Below, piece after piece: positions 33,704 through 46,452 of a stretch of 64,000 nucleotides of DNA. A program made the translations under genes and the position numbers. The notes beneath the pieces were generated by a model, which was given only the letters and a program-made list of their open reading frames with translations, did not search any database and had not been told where the DNA came from. Source of the stretch: Macrocystis pyrifera. Taxonomy: Eukaryota; Sar; Phaeophyceae; Laminariales; Laminariaceae. The stretch spans positions 10,971,126 to 11,035,125 of the forward strand of contig JASSKH010000017.1 in assembly GCA_031763025.1 (NCBI GenBank), given 5' to 3'. The stretch's first letter is position 1, and each line of letters starts with the position of its first letter.

Positions 33704-36700
33704 TCACTCTAAAACCATAACATAAAACCTTTTATCTCGGACAAAACGCGTTAACGATTCATCAGAAAATCCCGGTAGTAACGAAAAACCGTGTTGTCCT
33801 CCGACTCTACATCGGGTAATAACAAACTCCCCCTTAAAAATAAGCTCTCGCCCAAAGTGGTGTCGTACGTCGATGTGCTTTGAATTCGACGTGCACACTA
33901 CATTTTGTGCCAGGTGCCTTGCACCCTCGTTTTCCTCGAAAACCGTAACGCATCTCTCTGCCCAAACCCCGGAAAAATAAAACTCCATGCATAGCGCATG
34001 AACATTGCCTTCTTGATAGTGTCTACCAGTGCTACATATTCGGCCTCAGTGGTTGAGAGCGTTTCGCATCTCTGCGTCCTAGAAAACCGGCACACACACG
34101 CCCCAGCACACATGATAGCCCCACCGGAAACTGACCTCCTGCCAGTAGCTTGGTTGGCATAGCCTGCATCTGCAAACGCTACCAGCTCCAGCTCAAGCCC
34201 GCTACCCTTCTGGAACGTAATGCCGAAATCACTCGTAGAAAAAACATGCTCTAAAATACCGACGGCTGTCCTCCAGTATACTTCCCTCGGCTTATTCGTG
34301 TACCTCGCTACCGCCCTCACCGCGTTCGCAATATCCGGTCGTGCTTGGTTCGCAAGCCACATCAAGCATCCCATCAACTCGCGAAAAGGCCAATCACCCA
34401 CGGGTTCATTCTCGTCGAACTCCTCGAGCTTCACACCAGTCGAACGCGTGTTATTCCTCCCAGAACGATCAACCCTCGCCGCGGTATTATAAGCGAACGC
34501 CTGCGGCGAAATCGTTAAAGTACCAGCATCCCAATCCCAAGAAAAAGCAACAACCAGCATACCACCGCAACTCGCCCAGATTGTTGATCGGAACAAGGTT
34601 GTTCAGGTCTTCACAGAACTGATCGCATCTAGCCTTAAGTCCTACAGCAAAAATATCAACCACATGAACTACCGTTGCAATGGAGACAGAGCCCGACTCG
34701 ACCAACCTCATGACACACGCATCAGCGGGGCTCTGCTCAAACCCTAGACTCTTCAAGTGAGTGAGAAGGTGGTTGTGCCACGACCGCGACGCTTGCGTTA
34801 AGCCGTAGAGACTGTGATTCAACCTGACTACCTTGCCAGACGTTTCGCCGCAGCCAGGGGGTAGTCGCATGAAAATATCCTCATCCAAACTCGATTGCAC
34901 GAACGCTTGCTCGGCATCAAAATGATACAAATCCAAACCCAAGTCGCAGGCAATAGCACCCAACAAACGAAAACAATACCCTCACGCTATTTGAAACCTC
35001 GTGCCACCAGCCTTGCTTTCGCCCGCACAACATCACCATGTTCGTTAGACTTCCAGGCGAACACCTACTTCGCCGAGATGGCGTTGAGCCCCTCTGGTTG
35101 CTACGTCGCTAGAAACGTCCCTGCGTCCGCCAGTCCATGATAATCTTTGTCCATCGCCTGCCTGCAGATGGCTGAGTACTTGTCCGCACACTCTTCAGCA
35201 TACGAGTTCGGCGTCGAAAGCTCGCTCGCCGGGCGTGTGGGAAGGGGAGGGTTCTCGCGCCGTGGGGCTTGGTGGAAAGGTACATGGCATATACCTTCCC
35301 GCGCTGCGATCAACGGCAGCAGCTCATGCCCCATAGTCTCGCGGTTCCGCGCAGTCTCCCCTCTTGTCTGCCCCGTCAGCACATCTCCATCTTCCGGGTG
35401 CCGCCCAGCTCCCCCACTGGCCCGACCACCCTGTACAACGCCACCACCCTCCTAGTGTCGTGCTGTTTCCCCCCTTTTGTCCGCCCTCTCTGCACACCGC
35501 CACCACCCTCCTGGTGTCGTCCAGTCTCCCCCCTCGTCCGCTCCCTCATCACATCGCCATCCTCCGGGTCCGGGACATAAGAACCCAGTTCCCGGGCAGC
35601 ACGCTGCGGAAGCTGTGGCTGCGGGGGGTGCTGCGGCGGCGACGGCGGCGACGGCGGTGGTTGTGGCGGCGGAGACGATAACGGCGGCAGCGACGGCGCC
35701 GGTGACGGCGGTGGCGGCGGCGGCGGCGGCAGCAGTGGGGATGGGACGGTGGCTCGGGCCATACGTCGGGGCCCCTCAGAGGCTCTGGCGCACCCAAGGG
35801 TGGTGGCGACGGTGACGGCGGCGGCGGGGATCTCTCCTCCTCCGAAGGCAGTAACCCCACAAACGGTTTCCTCAGGTGTTCCCAAGCGACGTCGTGGGAG
35901 AACGACCTCCGGCCAGACACCAGAAGAATTTTGCTGCAGTCAGCTGCGTGGTGGTTGCCACCGTTGAGGTAGAACCAAGCCTCCGCCTTCGGTTCGGTCT
36001 TCAGGGTCCTCCTGACGTGGGGGAGTAGCCGCGCAAACGGTTCTCTCCCGTGGAATTTACGGTACGGCGAGTGCATTTCCGGCTTGTCCCTTACCCATGC
36101 CGCCATGTTGATCACATTGCTTGCGTACACGCATGACTCAGCCCAGAGGGGCTGCGTGGCCGGCGTCCTTGGATCGCCGAACAGGCGGGGGGCCTCCAGG
36201 CTGGACGCCAATGCAAGCTCCAGCGTCATGGCGATCCGTCGCTTGACCACGCCGTCATGCTTCGGAAAACTGACGGACGTGTGCTCGCGGTGGATGGCAT
36301 GATAGTTGAGGAACCCCACGAACTCCGCCTTGGTGAACTCCGTGCCGTTGTCCGAGCGAAGGCACTCCACGATGGACGGCACACCCTCTACGTTGATGTC
36401 GGCCAGAAAACCAGCGAAGACCTTCGGGACGTCGGACGTCCGCTTCAAGAAATACGGCCACCCTAGTCGCGGGGTCGTTAATATCACTCCTCTGCATTTT
36501 TCCAGGAGCCAGAACAGCGGCATCAATCGGGGTCTCTACTATCGGCGTGGCGTCTACGTATGAACCCGCGTCCCTACGCATGAAGGACAATTGCCCATCC
36601 AAACATGTGGGCTCCCTGAGCATCAAGTGTCACCGGGCAGTTCAGCATTACTGCATGAAGCGAAAATAGGTTGAAGCGAACACCGGGTATGTATGCTACG

Positions 36701-38145
36701 TCCAACAGCCTATCTTGAACGTCACACTGAAAGCTGTGCATTACCATTGGGATCTGGCCGAAGTGCTCTACTTTCAGCGACCTCATGTCACCGACCACCA
36801 AACTGCTCTTATCGGGGGTAGGGGGGGTCCAGTCTACCATACAGAGGTTACCAGTCACATGAAAGGTCGCTCCCGAATCCGCTACCCACTCTTCTCTCCC
36901 ACTAACCCAAAACAAATCATCAGTCGCCTTGCCTTGGTCCGCAAACTGCGCGGTGAGGAGGTGCGGATCGAACGTAGGCGTAGGGTTGCCGTTGTTCGCT
37001 GGGCCAGGGGAAGGGGAAGTACTCGAGGACGGTTGTTGTGACGGGGAAGCTCCGGCCGAGGTATACCCACCACTTCCGTAGGGCGTCTCCTGCAGCCAGC
37101 CACCTCCGTAGTACGTCTGAAGAGGGGGTTGAGGAGCAGCAGCACCCGGGATGGCGACGTTCATCTGCGCTGGAGCTACCTGGCATCCCGCGACGTAGTG
37201 GCCCAGTCTGCTGCACCGGAAGCAGAGCCCCTTGCGCCTCCATGTCGTGTTCTTCGGTGGGGGGCCCCAGCCTGCCGGAGTTGTTACAGGCGGCGGGGGA
37301 ATCGGCGGCATTGTCCCTGGTGGTGGGTCGGTAGGTACCCAACCCATGGAGGGGACTACTCCACCCGTACCGAAGGGGTCTGGACCAGAGTCATCCCTAG
37401 GGTACCTGCAGGCCACGGCATCCCAACGCCCTTTGGGGCCGGTTATTCCCTCCGACGAAGCTCCTCCCCGGTTGCCATCTTGCTGATGGGGACGATGCTG
37501 TTGCTGCCGTTGCTGGGGCTGCTGCTGCTGTTGATGCTGGGCGCTGCTGCTGCTGCTGCTGCTGCTGCTGGGGCTGCTACTGCTGATACTGCTGCTGATG
37601 CTGCTGTAGCTGCTGCTGCTGTTGCTGGGGCTGCTGCTGGGGCTGCTGCTGGGGGTGCTGCTGATACTACTGTTGTTGCTGCTGCCCACCCTCGAACCTC
37701 CCGCCTCTCCTGTTCCGCCTTTCCCCTCCTGGACCCGCACCTCCACCGCCGGCAGGCTGCGCACCTCCGGCGTACAAGGCATGCTGATTACCACTCCCTG
37801 CACGCCCAACGCCTTAGAAACCATCTCCTTCTCTACCTTGTTGGCATACGCGTCACGGATGATCTCATCGATCTCGGAACGGGGGATGGAAGGGCGGGAA
37901 ATAATTGACTTACTTTCCATGTATTGACGTGGGATTATAGGAGAGGGATATTTAGGCGGATATTCTGCAGGACAAACGGGAGTTTTTTTGTGCTCGCAAC
38001 TTGCTGGATAATAACGTTCATGCGTCGCCATGTGCTGTCACTCGACACATCGGATATAGTATAGGAGGAGTTCCGTGTTATTGTCTGGAGTCAACCAGGC
38101 GTTCCCGTGCCAGCTGCGTCTATACCTTTAGAGACCAATCAAAAC
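33704..38145 (-). mobile_element. Copia LTR retrotransposon, internal part, fossil
   Basis: Reads on the minus strand in Copia order. Gag begins at 38031 (MATHERYYPASC), with glutamine/serine tracts from (CAG)n and a CCHC knuckle (CFRCSRLGHYVAGC); a protease follows with WVADSGATFHVTGN (to 36574). Integrase text lies at about 36.5-35.9 kb (RSDNGTEF, WAESCVYASNVIN). Reverse transcriptase lies at about 35.4-34.5 kb (FDAEQAFVQSSLDEDIFMRL, LYGLTQASRSWH). RNase H lies at about 34.5-33.75 kb (STTEAEYVAL, KHIDVRHHF). A GGC/GAC triplet expansion occupies 35.6-35.8 kb. I could not find a matching LTR pair. The copy is broken at several points and old. Confidence 0.88.
36574..38031 (-). pseudogene. Copia gag-protease region, fossil
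   Basis: The longest surviving open stretch of the Copia element, 485 residues. It has a low-complexity Ser/Pro/Gln middle, a CCHC zinc knuckle for RNA binding, and an aspartic protease motif (DSG) near the end. It is part of the Copia fossil. Confidence 0.85.
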
Positions 38146-39872
38146 ACTACTGTAGTGAAAGCCGGTGATCTTATATTGGCAAGCGTAGCCAAGACCAACC
38201 TAGAGAGGTGAGAACCTGCTTCCGGCATGCCTGGTTTAGATGACGTGCCTAGTCAGGAAGCCAGAGTGGCAAATAAGGAGAAGATGGAAGATATGAGAGA
38301 GAAGACCGAGGTCCTGGAAAGGATGGTAGAGGAGTGAAGAAGCAGCGAGGCAACAAGCAACGTCGACTGTGCCGACACCTGGGCTGGAAGCCCAATCAGG
38401 CACGTCACAAACTTATTTTATAACGCTTTTATTTTAACCCAGTCGAGACCTCCAAAGTTCGATAACATAGAAGCCCACTTTAGCACGTGGCATAGTAAGT
38501 TTTTAGCGTACAGCGTACCTATCATCGCTTGGTTGCCTGCACGTTCTTAGTAACACGGCTAACCCAGTTTTGATAGGTGACATGAGGGTGTCGCCAGAGG
38601 AGCTAGCATCAACGTCGCCAAGTGGTGCCTGGAAAGAGTTAGAGGACTTCTACATGCCAAAGACGATAGCTGCGACGCATAGGTTAAAAAGAGAACTGAA
38701 GACAATTTGGATGGCTGAGGACGAAAACCCCCTGCTGTTTCTAGGAAGGGTAGATAAGGCAAAGGATGAGCTGGCTATGCTGGGCTGCGGTAAGAGTGTG
38801 GAGGAAGTAAACCGCCACAGAGTCACCAACCTCTCGTCTTTGTACGCATGTATCGTGCACAAAGACGAAAGGTTGGTGACTCTGTGGCGATTTACTTATT
38901 CTACACTCTTACCGCAGCCCAGCATAGCCGGCTCAACCGCTTCCTTATCTACCCTTCCTAGAAACAGCAGGGGGTTTTCGTCCTCAGCCATCCGCATGGT
39001 CTCGAATTCTCATTTCAAGCTACGCATCGCAGCAATCGTCTTTGGCATGTTGAAGTCCTCTAACTCTTTCCAGGCACCACTTGGCGACATTGCCTTCTGC
39101 ATTAGAAAATTTAGCCATCGCATATCCCGTCATTGACTCCATCAGCCCATACACCAATGGTGCGTCTCTTATCTCTTGGGGTGAGTGCCTGGATGCTAGC
39201 TCCTCTGGCGACACCCTCATGTCACCTACCTAAAATGGGCTAGCAGTGTTACTAAGAACGTGCAGGCAACCAAGCGATGATTCGTACGCTAAAAGCTTGC
39301 TGTGCCACATGCTAAAGTGGGTTTCCATGTTATCGAACTTTGGGGGTCTCGACTGGGTTAAAATACAAAGCGGTATAAAGAAGGCTGTAACGTGCCTGAT
39401 TGGGCTTCCAGCCCAGGTGTCGGCACAGTCGACGTCGCTTGTTGCCTCGCTGCTTCTCCACTCCTCCCCCCACCGGACCCCGCCCTTGTTTCAGTTCGCA
39501 GCGCGTCCCTCTCGGCGCGCAACCTCTGCTCCTCCACCATCCTTTCCAGGACCCCGATCTTCTCTCTCATCTCTTCCATCTTCTCCGTCTGACTTCCTGA
39601 CTAGGCAAATAATCTACACCAGGCATGCCGGAAGCAGGTTCCCACTTCTCTAGGTTGGCCTTGGTTACGCTTGCCAATAGAAGATCACCGGCTTTCACTA
39701 CAGTAGTGTGTTATTTGATCTCTAAAGGTATAGACGCAGCTGGCACGGGAACGCGTGCTTGACTCCAGACAATAACACGGAACTCCTCTTATATTGCATC
39801 CGAGCATACCCGATGTGTCAAGTGACAGCACATGGCGACGCATGCAGGTTATTATCCAGCAAGTTGCCGTTA
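37995..39872. repeat. 1.9-kb palindrome of Copia leader and gag
   Basis: The left arm, about 37995-38843, matches the right arm, about 38859-39872, in reverse, with a short spacer near 38851. At the centre CACAAAGACGAAAGGTTGGT (38858-38877) is answered in reverse by the bases before 38843. Outer parts are the leader and first gag codons of the 34-38 kb Copia family, reading outwards. Inner parts are the leader and UBN2-type gag text of a second Copia family, reading inwards (ENPLLFLGRVDKAKDEL). The right arm is longer by about 160 bases, and the arms differ at scattered positions, so the event is not recent. All gag pieces are fossils. Confidence 0.85.
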
Positions 39873-42800
39873 TATTATCTGGGGGTGGTTTAGGTGGTGG
39901 TGGTGGGGTTCCAGGGTTTTTCTTAAACGCCCCCCCCTGCTTGCCTTTCCTGACTGCTTTAGCAGCAACCAGAGTAATCCGCGAGATACATCAACACCTT
40001 TTAGCCGTGCATTTGCTCGTGGACACGACCGGGCCGCCGAAAAAGCGCCGGAAAAAAGTAACGATACAAAGATATCCACAACAAGCGGGCTACCACACCG
40101 GGATTAGCAATCTTTATAGGCAAGGATCGACTAGTCTCGGGTACTGTTCGGGACGATGGCTGGCGGGGAGAACTCGAGACCTGGCGGACAGTTTAACTTG
40201 ACAATATAGCCTTATTAATCGGAGGAAGTTCCGAGCCACCGAGGGATCAGCGGAACACCCCTATCTGTGTGTAGTGTTTGGAGTTGAGATCGCGCGCTGT
40301 GGCCTACTGCATGCAGCAAACAAGTCGGGTGTAAGTAGTACCTGAGGGTCCTCGAGACAGCTGAACGGTTCTTGGTGAGGTAGCACGAGAATGAGGCAAA
40401 GCCGAGTAGACAGCGCCGCGCATCGGTTGCGGGAGGTGCCCAAGGGCATGGGGGGAGGAGGGGGGGGGAACAGGAGGAGAGGAGTGGAAGGACCCGACCA
40501 AGTGAATAGGGGCAGGGGGGGCAACAGCGAGAGGAGAAGGAGCGAGGAGTAGAATGGAATCCGCGGTGGACGAAAGTAAAGAGGAGACGGCAGGCAGGGT
40601 AATAGGCACCAGGCCGGTGGAACATGCCTGTCTATGCTACGCGTACCGCCGACTGCTACAGCTGGTTCGAACGTGATCCTTCTTGTGCTTTTTCTTTCTT
40701 CTTGCTCCTCCGTGTTGAAAAATATTTCTTCTTCCTTCTTGTCCTTCGGAAAGAAGTCTAGTTCCGTGGATGAGTGATGAGCCTGCTATGTTTGTTTTGT
40801 ATTGCCTGACGCATCCTCTTCAGGGGAGGGGCACGGTTGGTGATCAGGATGGAGACGGCAGACAGGGTAGCCAGCGACCAGACCGACAATACTACAGTGG
40901 ACGCCGGTGTTCGTCAATTTGGTGTCCATAGATAGGCTCAATGTCTCATTTTTTTTCCGATCTTGATCTAACTCTCGATCTTAACGAGGACCGTTTTTTA
41001 TTTATTTATTTTTTAGTATTTTCGGTATTTTTCGTTTTTTCCAATAGAAAAATACATAATTTCGGGAAGTACCGAAAAAAACTGAAAAACCCTCCTCGTT
41101 AGAAAATACCGAAATTTCGGGAGAACACCGACGAAAACTGAAAAACAGTTCTCGTTAAGATTGACCCTAGTACGTTTTAGAGTTTTTTTTTTTTTTTAGT
41201 CCTCCGGCGGATTGGTATAAAAAAGCTTATTGTTAGCTCACACTACACTTCCACGGCCAGATTTCGTGTCTGCTCAGAGTTGGTCTCACTGTTGAGCTGT
41301 GTTTTTTAACCCATTTTTCTCATTGTTCGTGCTGATCCGAGGCTATTTTTCTCAACATAATGTTTCTCAACTACGGGCGCCCACTGTGGTACGTAGAACC
41401 CGTCTATGCTACAGGTGTATGCTCGTACAACAATCTGCGGCAGCTGGCTGGAGGATGCTTCATGCTGTGCTTCGGTTTGCCTGTGGCTATTTCATTTCGC
41501 TCCTAGTCTACTCTGTTTATTTCTGGTGGTATTATACGTGTTCTGTACTATCTGCCGCATCTCCGACGGGAGGGCACGACACACTCTTTTTTTCTTATTT
41601 TTTTTGTTTCGATTCTTCTCTCTTTCATAGAATGTGTATGTCGTGCTTGTCGTATCCAGTACGATGACATGGCATTGCAATGCCTACTCTGCTTACGCTG
41701 CATACCAACGACGTATCTCTGCGTTGCAGTTTGGTGACCACAGAGCGTTTATATCTCTCTAGGATGGAAGAATCGGCCCGGGCACTGGTTGACAATGGTG
41801 CCGGATGTCCACGGGTAGAAAGAACGGTTTGATGTGAAGAACACACACACACGTAGCAAGCGCGACGAATACACGGCATATATAAGGCGATACATGAGAT
41901 ATGATACAGAGACACGACAGAGATATATGAGAAAGATACCCCCCGTGGCAATCAGGACCCATCCATAGCACCAAAAAACTTTTAATATACCGGTATATCG
42001 GACAGTTTTTACCAAGCATATTTGGTCCTGCATCCTGCTGTATTCCCTCGTACCTGGTAGTCGAGATAGGAGATGGAGACACTAGACAATCCGTACGTAC
42101 TCGTATACGTACATGGCGTACCGTACCGTCTTTTCAGTGCCACGGAAAACCGGCCACGAACGGAGCAAAACGTCTGGCACGCTGCTGCAGGACGTGCACG
42201 GTACCATACGGGGGCGTAAGGTGCTGGAGCCCACGACATGTGCAAGTTTCATAGAAACCTGCTGAATTGAAAAGCTAAAAAAAACAACAAACAAGAGCAA
42301 ACGCAACAACACAACACAAACACAAATACAACCAGCACATCACCTGCTCCCTTCCCACCCGAAAACAATCACTACTACGAGTACAGAACGTTCGATCAGA
42401 TAAATTGTCGAAATGGCGCACAGCGCGCGAAGCTGGGCGACAACACGACCGCCAAAAGCGTGACCAATAACACTACCATAAACTACCGCTCTTTCGTCGC
42501 ACAAATGAGACGGCATACAAAGCGCAATATTCCCGTAGGAAACTCATGGGCAGCCTCCTCAAACGATGAAAGTAGCGGCTGCCCGTCTGCAAGGCTGTCT
42601 GCCATCTCCACAGGCAGAACTGGGAAAAAAAAAAAAAAAAAAAAAACGAGAACGCACATGGCTGGTCAACGCGGCAACTTTTTAGTTGTCGTGCTGTTGC
42701 CGCAGTGGCTTCTGTGAGACTGAAATCACAGCAACTTGTGATCGAGATTTCTCCTTCGAGGCACCGTTGACCCAAGCCGCTAACACGACATAACTTTTTC

Positions 42801-43249
42801 CGATCTCCGAAGCATACACCACGAGCAGAAGATAATTACTAATAATAACTACGTGTAACCGCTCTTAGGCGCACGCCGTATAAGCGTGGCACTAGGGCGA
42901 TATAAAACAAACCGCGAACAAGGCGGCCTTTCGTACGACACTGCCGCTACGGCCGCCAACGTATTCCACAACTGAAGCCGCAACCCTCGGAAACCTTCGA
43001 CCTTTCCATCTCCCAGACTGCAGTACATGGCACAGGATAGGCCCAGGTCGTTTGATGTGTCCCATTCACGACAATCACCGACTGGGCCATGGTGTGGCAC
43101 GCACGGCAAAGGAGCACTACTGCTGCTTCTTCTGTGAACATCATCTTCGGTCACTGAGGTATCCCAGCTAATTTTTGCCACCCCTTGGTGTCTTCGCGCG
43201 CTAGCGGCAAGGATAATTCTCGTTCGGCCCCCTGGAGTGCAAAAATGCT
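39873..43249. other. No recognised gene; one LTR-end-like piece
   Basis: Contains a possible LTR end with primer site at 40917-41400 (listed separately), an inverted repeat of TTTCGGTATTTT-type sequence at 41010-41150, and an A22 run at 42627-42648. Open stretches are short and overlapping. This is the downstream side of the hydrolase gene, whose stop is at 43250. Confidence 0.5.
40917..41400 (+). mobile_element. Possible LTR end with primer site, fossil fragment
   Basis: The stretch shares words and order with 51640-51960: GTGTCCA...GGCTCAATGTCT near the start, GAGTTGGTCTCAC later, then GGGCGCCCACTGTGG. The last word resembles a tRNA-Lys type primer site (TGGCGCCCA...). This suggests the end of an LTR and the following primer site from an unnamed family. 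No coding parts are visible beside it. Confidence 0.4.
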
Positions 43250-46200
43250 CTAAACCGAGGCGGTTGCAATCACAGCTTCGCAGAAATCTAAGGATGTGGT
43301 ACTCATCCAGCTCCACATGTTCAGGTTAGGAAGCCAACCAATCGGCCACCCCACGTGGCCTCCCGTCCTGTCGGATCAAGTACGTTGGCGTGCCAGGAGA
43401 GAGTGTACGGGCGGCGTGGAGCGGCTTAGAAGGAGCTTACATTTCCGCACCAAAACTCGCAATAAACAGTAGGTACCCACATGTCCCCAATGCCCACCTA
43501 CCTCGAGAGTACCCTACCGATGTATTTGGAATAGTACCAAGCAACTCGGACCACAAACGTATGTATGTGATTATATCCTTTCTTGTTTTGCCGAGTGCCA
43601 AATCACCCTCGGTGCACCAGCGCATCGCGCCGTTCTAATTTTCAAAGACCGGTGAAGTCTAACCATGCCTCTTTCATGTCAACATTTAGTCCTCGCAGCC
43701 AAAAGTAACAGCAATCAACAAGCAGCCTTACTATCAATGTTAACAACATACCGCGTCAGCAAGATGTAGAGGTCCTTAGTCTTCTCCATTTCATCGATCG
43801 GCAAGCCCCCAGCCGTCATAATCGGGTCATCCATTGCCGACACCGCAAGCATAGGTGTCCGCAGGCCCGCCAGCTTACCCTCCGCTGCAGCGCTCATATC
43901 GACATAGTAGTCCGCCACGCTCTTCACCAAACCAAAGAACAAAACGGCCGAGCAGATCGCGGGGCACGGCAAACGGGAAACGACAGAGTTGTAATACATA
44001 GAGAAGGAGGTCTTACGTGGCTGGAGGGAGATGAGGGATCGCGGGGTGGGGGAGGGGGGGTTCACGCGTCGCAAACCTCGCTCGGAAATGTTATGACCAC
44101 CCACCTTGTATCCGTTATAAGGGGCTACCATGTTGGTGTCGAATTCCAGAACGTCCCCAGTGCTCTCGACCTTCGAAAGGTCTAAACCCCTGCGGTTATG
44201 CGGGTTTGGAAGCATTTATGGGTTTGCAAGGCAAAGTGGGGCAAGCCGCGGGGCCTCAATGTTTTGGGGTGGGTCGCACAGTAGTACACGGGGGACCAAA
44301 GTAAATAGGACCAAATACTGTTGGCAAAAAAAAGGTAAATGTATGTGTACCGGGGGTCCTGTTTACTATGGTCCCCCGTAATATTAGCAAAAGAGTATGC
44401 GGCGGCGATTGGCGTTGGCGGCGCGGTAACGCGCAGGATGCAGCAACAAAAATCGCATCCAACAGCTAACTCACAACGGCGACTTTCTATGATTGGGAGC
44501 ACAGACAACCACAGACGCTCCACTTTAGTGGCCTGTGCAATGATGGGCTCGAGAAACCACTCGCATGCCTCCTAACTCCTACCCTGTGCCCACAGACGCG
44601 TATCAGACGTGAGAAAAGCAGTGGCGGAGAGGAAACGCTATTGGCCAGCCGCACCTGGCCACGATCTTCCGCGTGTGACTTATCACGAAGTTTTCCTTGA
44701 GACTCCTGGCAAGCACGGGCTGCCACATGCGCCGGCTGTGCCAAAACGTCATGTTTGTCCTGTTTTTTTTTTGTAAGCAAAAAGGAGCAAGCAAGGGGCT
44801 GGGCGCACTTAGCAGAACAACATTCCAGCACGTACGGTACTCAAAGTAAGGTAGCACCTTAAAAATGCAGTGCAACCATTGCCGCATACCCAAGAGCGTC
44901 CATTCAGACAGGGTACGTCTGGCGCTGACAGGCCCGTATACTGCCGTACAAGTGTCACAGCGCTTTGAGCGTACAGAGACGGCCGTGTACGCCTTTCACT
45001 GCTCAAGCCAAGCTTTGCTTTCTCTTCGGTCATCGCAAGCGCTGGGGGTGTTGCTAGCGAAGGTTCTGAGCGTCGGCTGACTCTTTTTGTTTCCTTTCTT
45101 TTTCCCATCCCACTTATTACTTTTGCCCTTCTATCCTATCTCCCTCCTATTATATTACGGGGAACCATAGCAAATAGGACCTACGGCATATACAAAACCT
45201 ATATACTTGCCTCTTTTTACTATTACGGGGGTCCATAGTTAACAGGACCTATGGTGTACATAAAAACCTATATAGTTGCCTATTTTTACTAACAAAATTT
45301 GGTCCTATCTACTATAGTTCCCCGTAGTAGTCGTCACTCGGATCCGGCGTCACATAGCAGGCTCTCCTCCCCCCTCCTCCCTTCGGTTTGTGCCTTTCTT
45401 TTTTTAGCAACAAGTCTCGAGCTCTTTCTCGCCTCGTCGACTTGCATCGAATTGCGCTTACCCAATGCTATATACCTACGTGACTCAGAAGGGTTGACTA
45501 AAATCGACGCTCCTGCAGCGCGGACAAATCAACGCTCTGAACCCGCTGGGTGCTTCCCGGTCATTTCTGGAAATGCCAGATCAGCACCCGCGCAAACGAC
45601 AACTCATGGGCCGAACTGACTAGTACAGCAACAGACGGCACTTCATGCAGGAACTGATATTCATCTGGTTCGTCCATGCATTTTCCATGCTTGGCTATCT
45701 TCTTGTTAACTAGTACAGCCGAACAGTAGTACCTCGAATCAAAGCTCCCCGACATGGAAACAACGCAGCTGAGGCCACTGTTCTTTCCGGAGATTGCAGC
45801 GTAATTTGAGGCTACAATGGCTCCCATGGAGTACCCCACCATAGCCAGGGGTGTTTCCGCGGGGAGCGTCTTGCGAAGGACTCTAACGCTGCACCTCACG
45901 TCGGAGATCCTCGCGCCGTGAAACAGGCCTGTCAAAACAGATCACGTACATATGCGCGCGCCGTATGCACCGTCAACGGTGATGACAAAAACGCCTTTAG
46001 TGTGGAAAATCGACGGTGGCAACAACATGAACGAAAAATCAGACGCTCAACGCGGCGGCCGCTAGTAGCAGGCAGCAAGAAGCCTAAAAGCAGAAAACGC
46101 TACTGGTGACGCCTGATACCGCCCGGCTTCCTTTGGGACCTACACCTATACGATAACACCCGTGGGCTTCCAAGTGAGCATCTACATGCACCTAGCGAGC

Positions 46201-46410
46201 ACCATACAACGCCTGCGGGACAGAAACCAAAAACGCGATATAGACCGCATGAAGTACGCCGGCGCGACAGCAACGCGTCCTAGGCGAACGCAATACTACG
46301 GGGGAGAAAATGAACCCACAGGTGGTAAATAAGAACGATTTTCGCTACAACAAGCTCAGGTGCCAACTATTGGCCCGCAAAACTCGCAGTTAACGATGCG
46401 CTGCTGGGCT

Positions 46411-46452
<42 letters not shown>

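Noticed and set aside
35376-35885. Proline-rich protein at the Copia integrase/RT boundary
   Set aside because: It is the reading of a GGC/GAC triplet expansion within the fossil element, not a separate gene.
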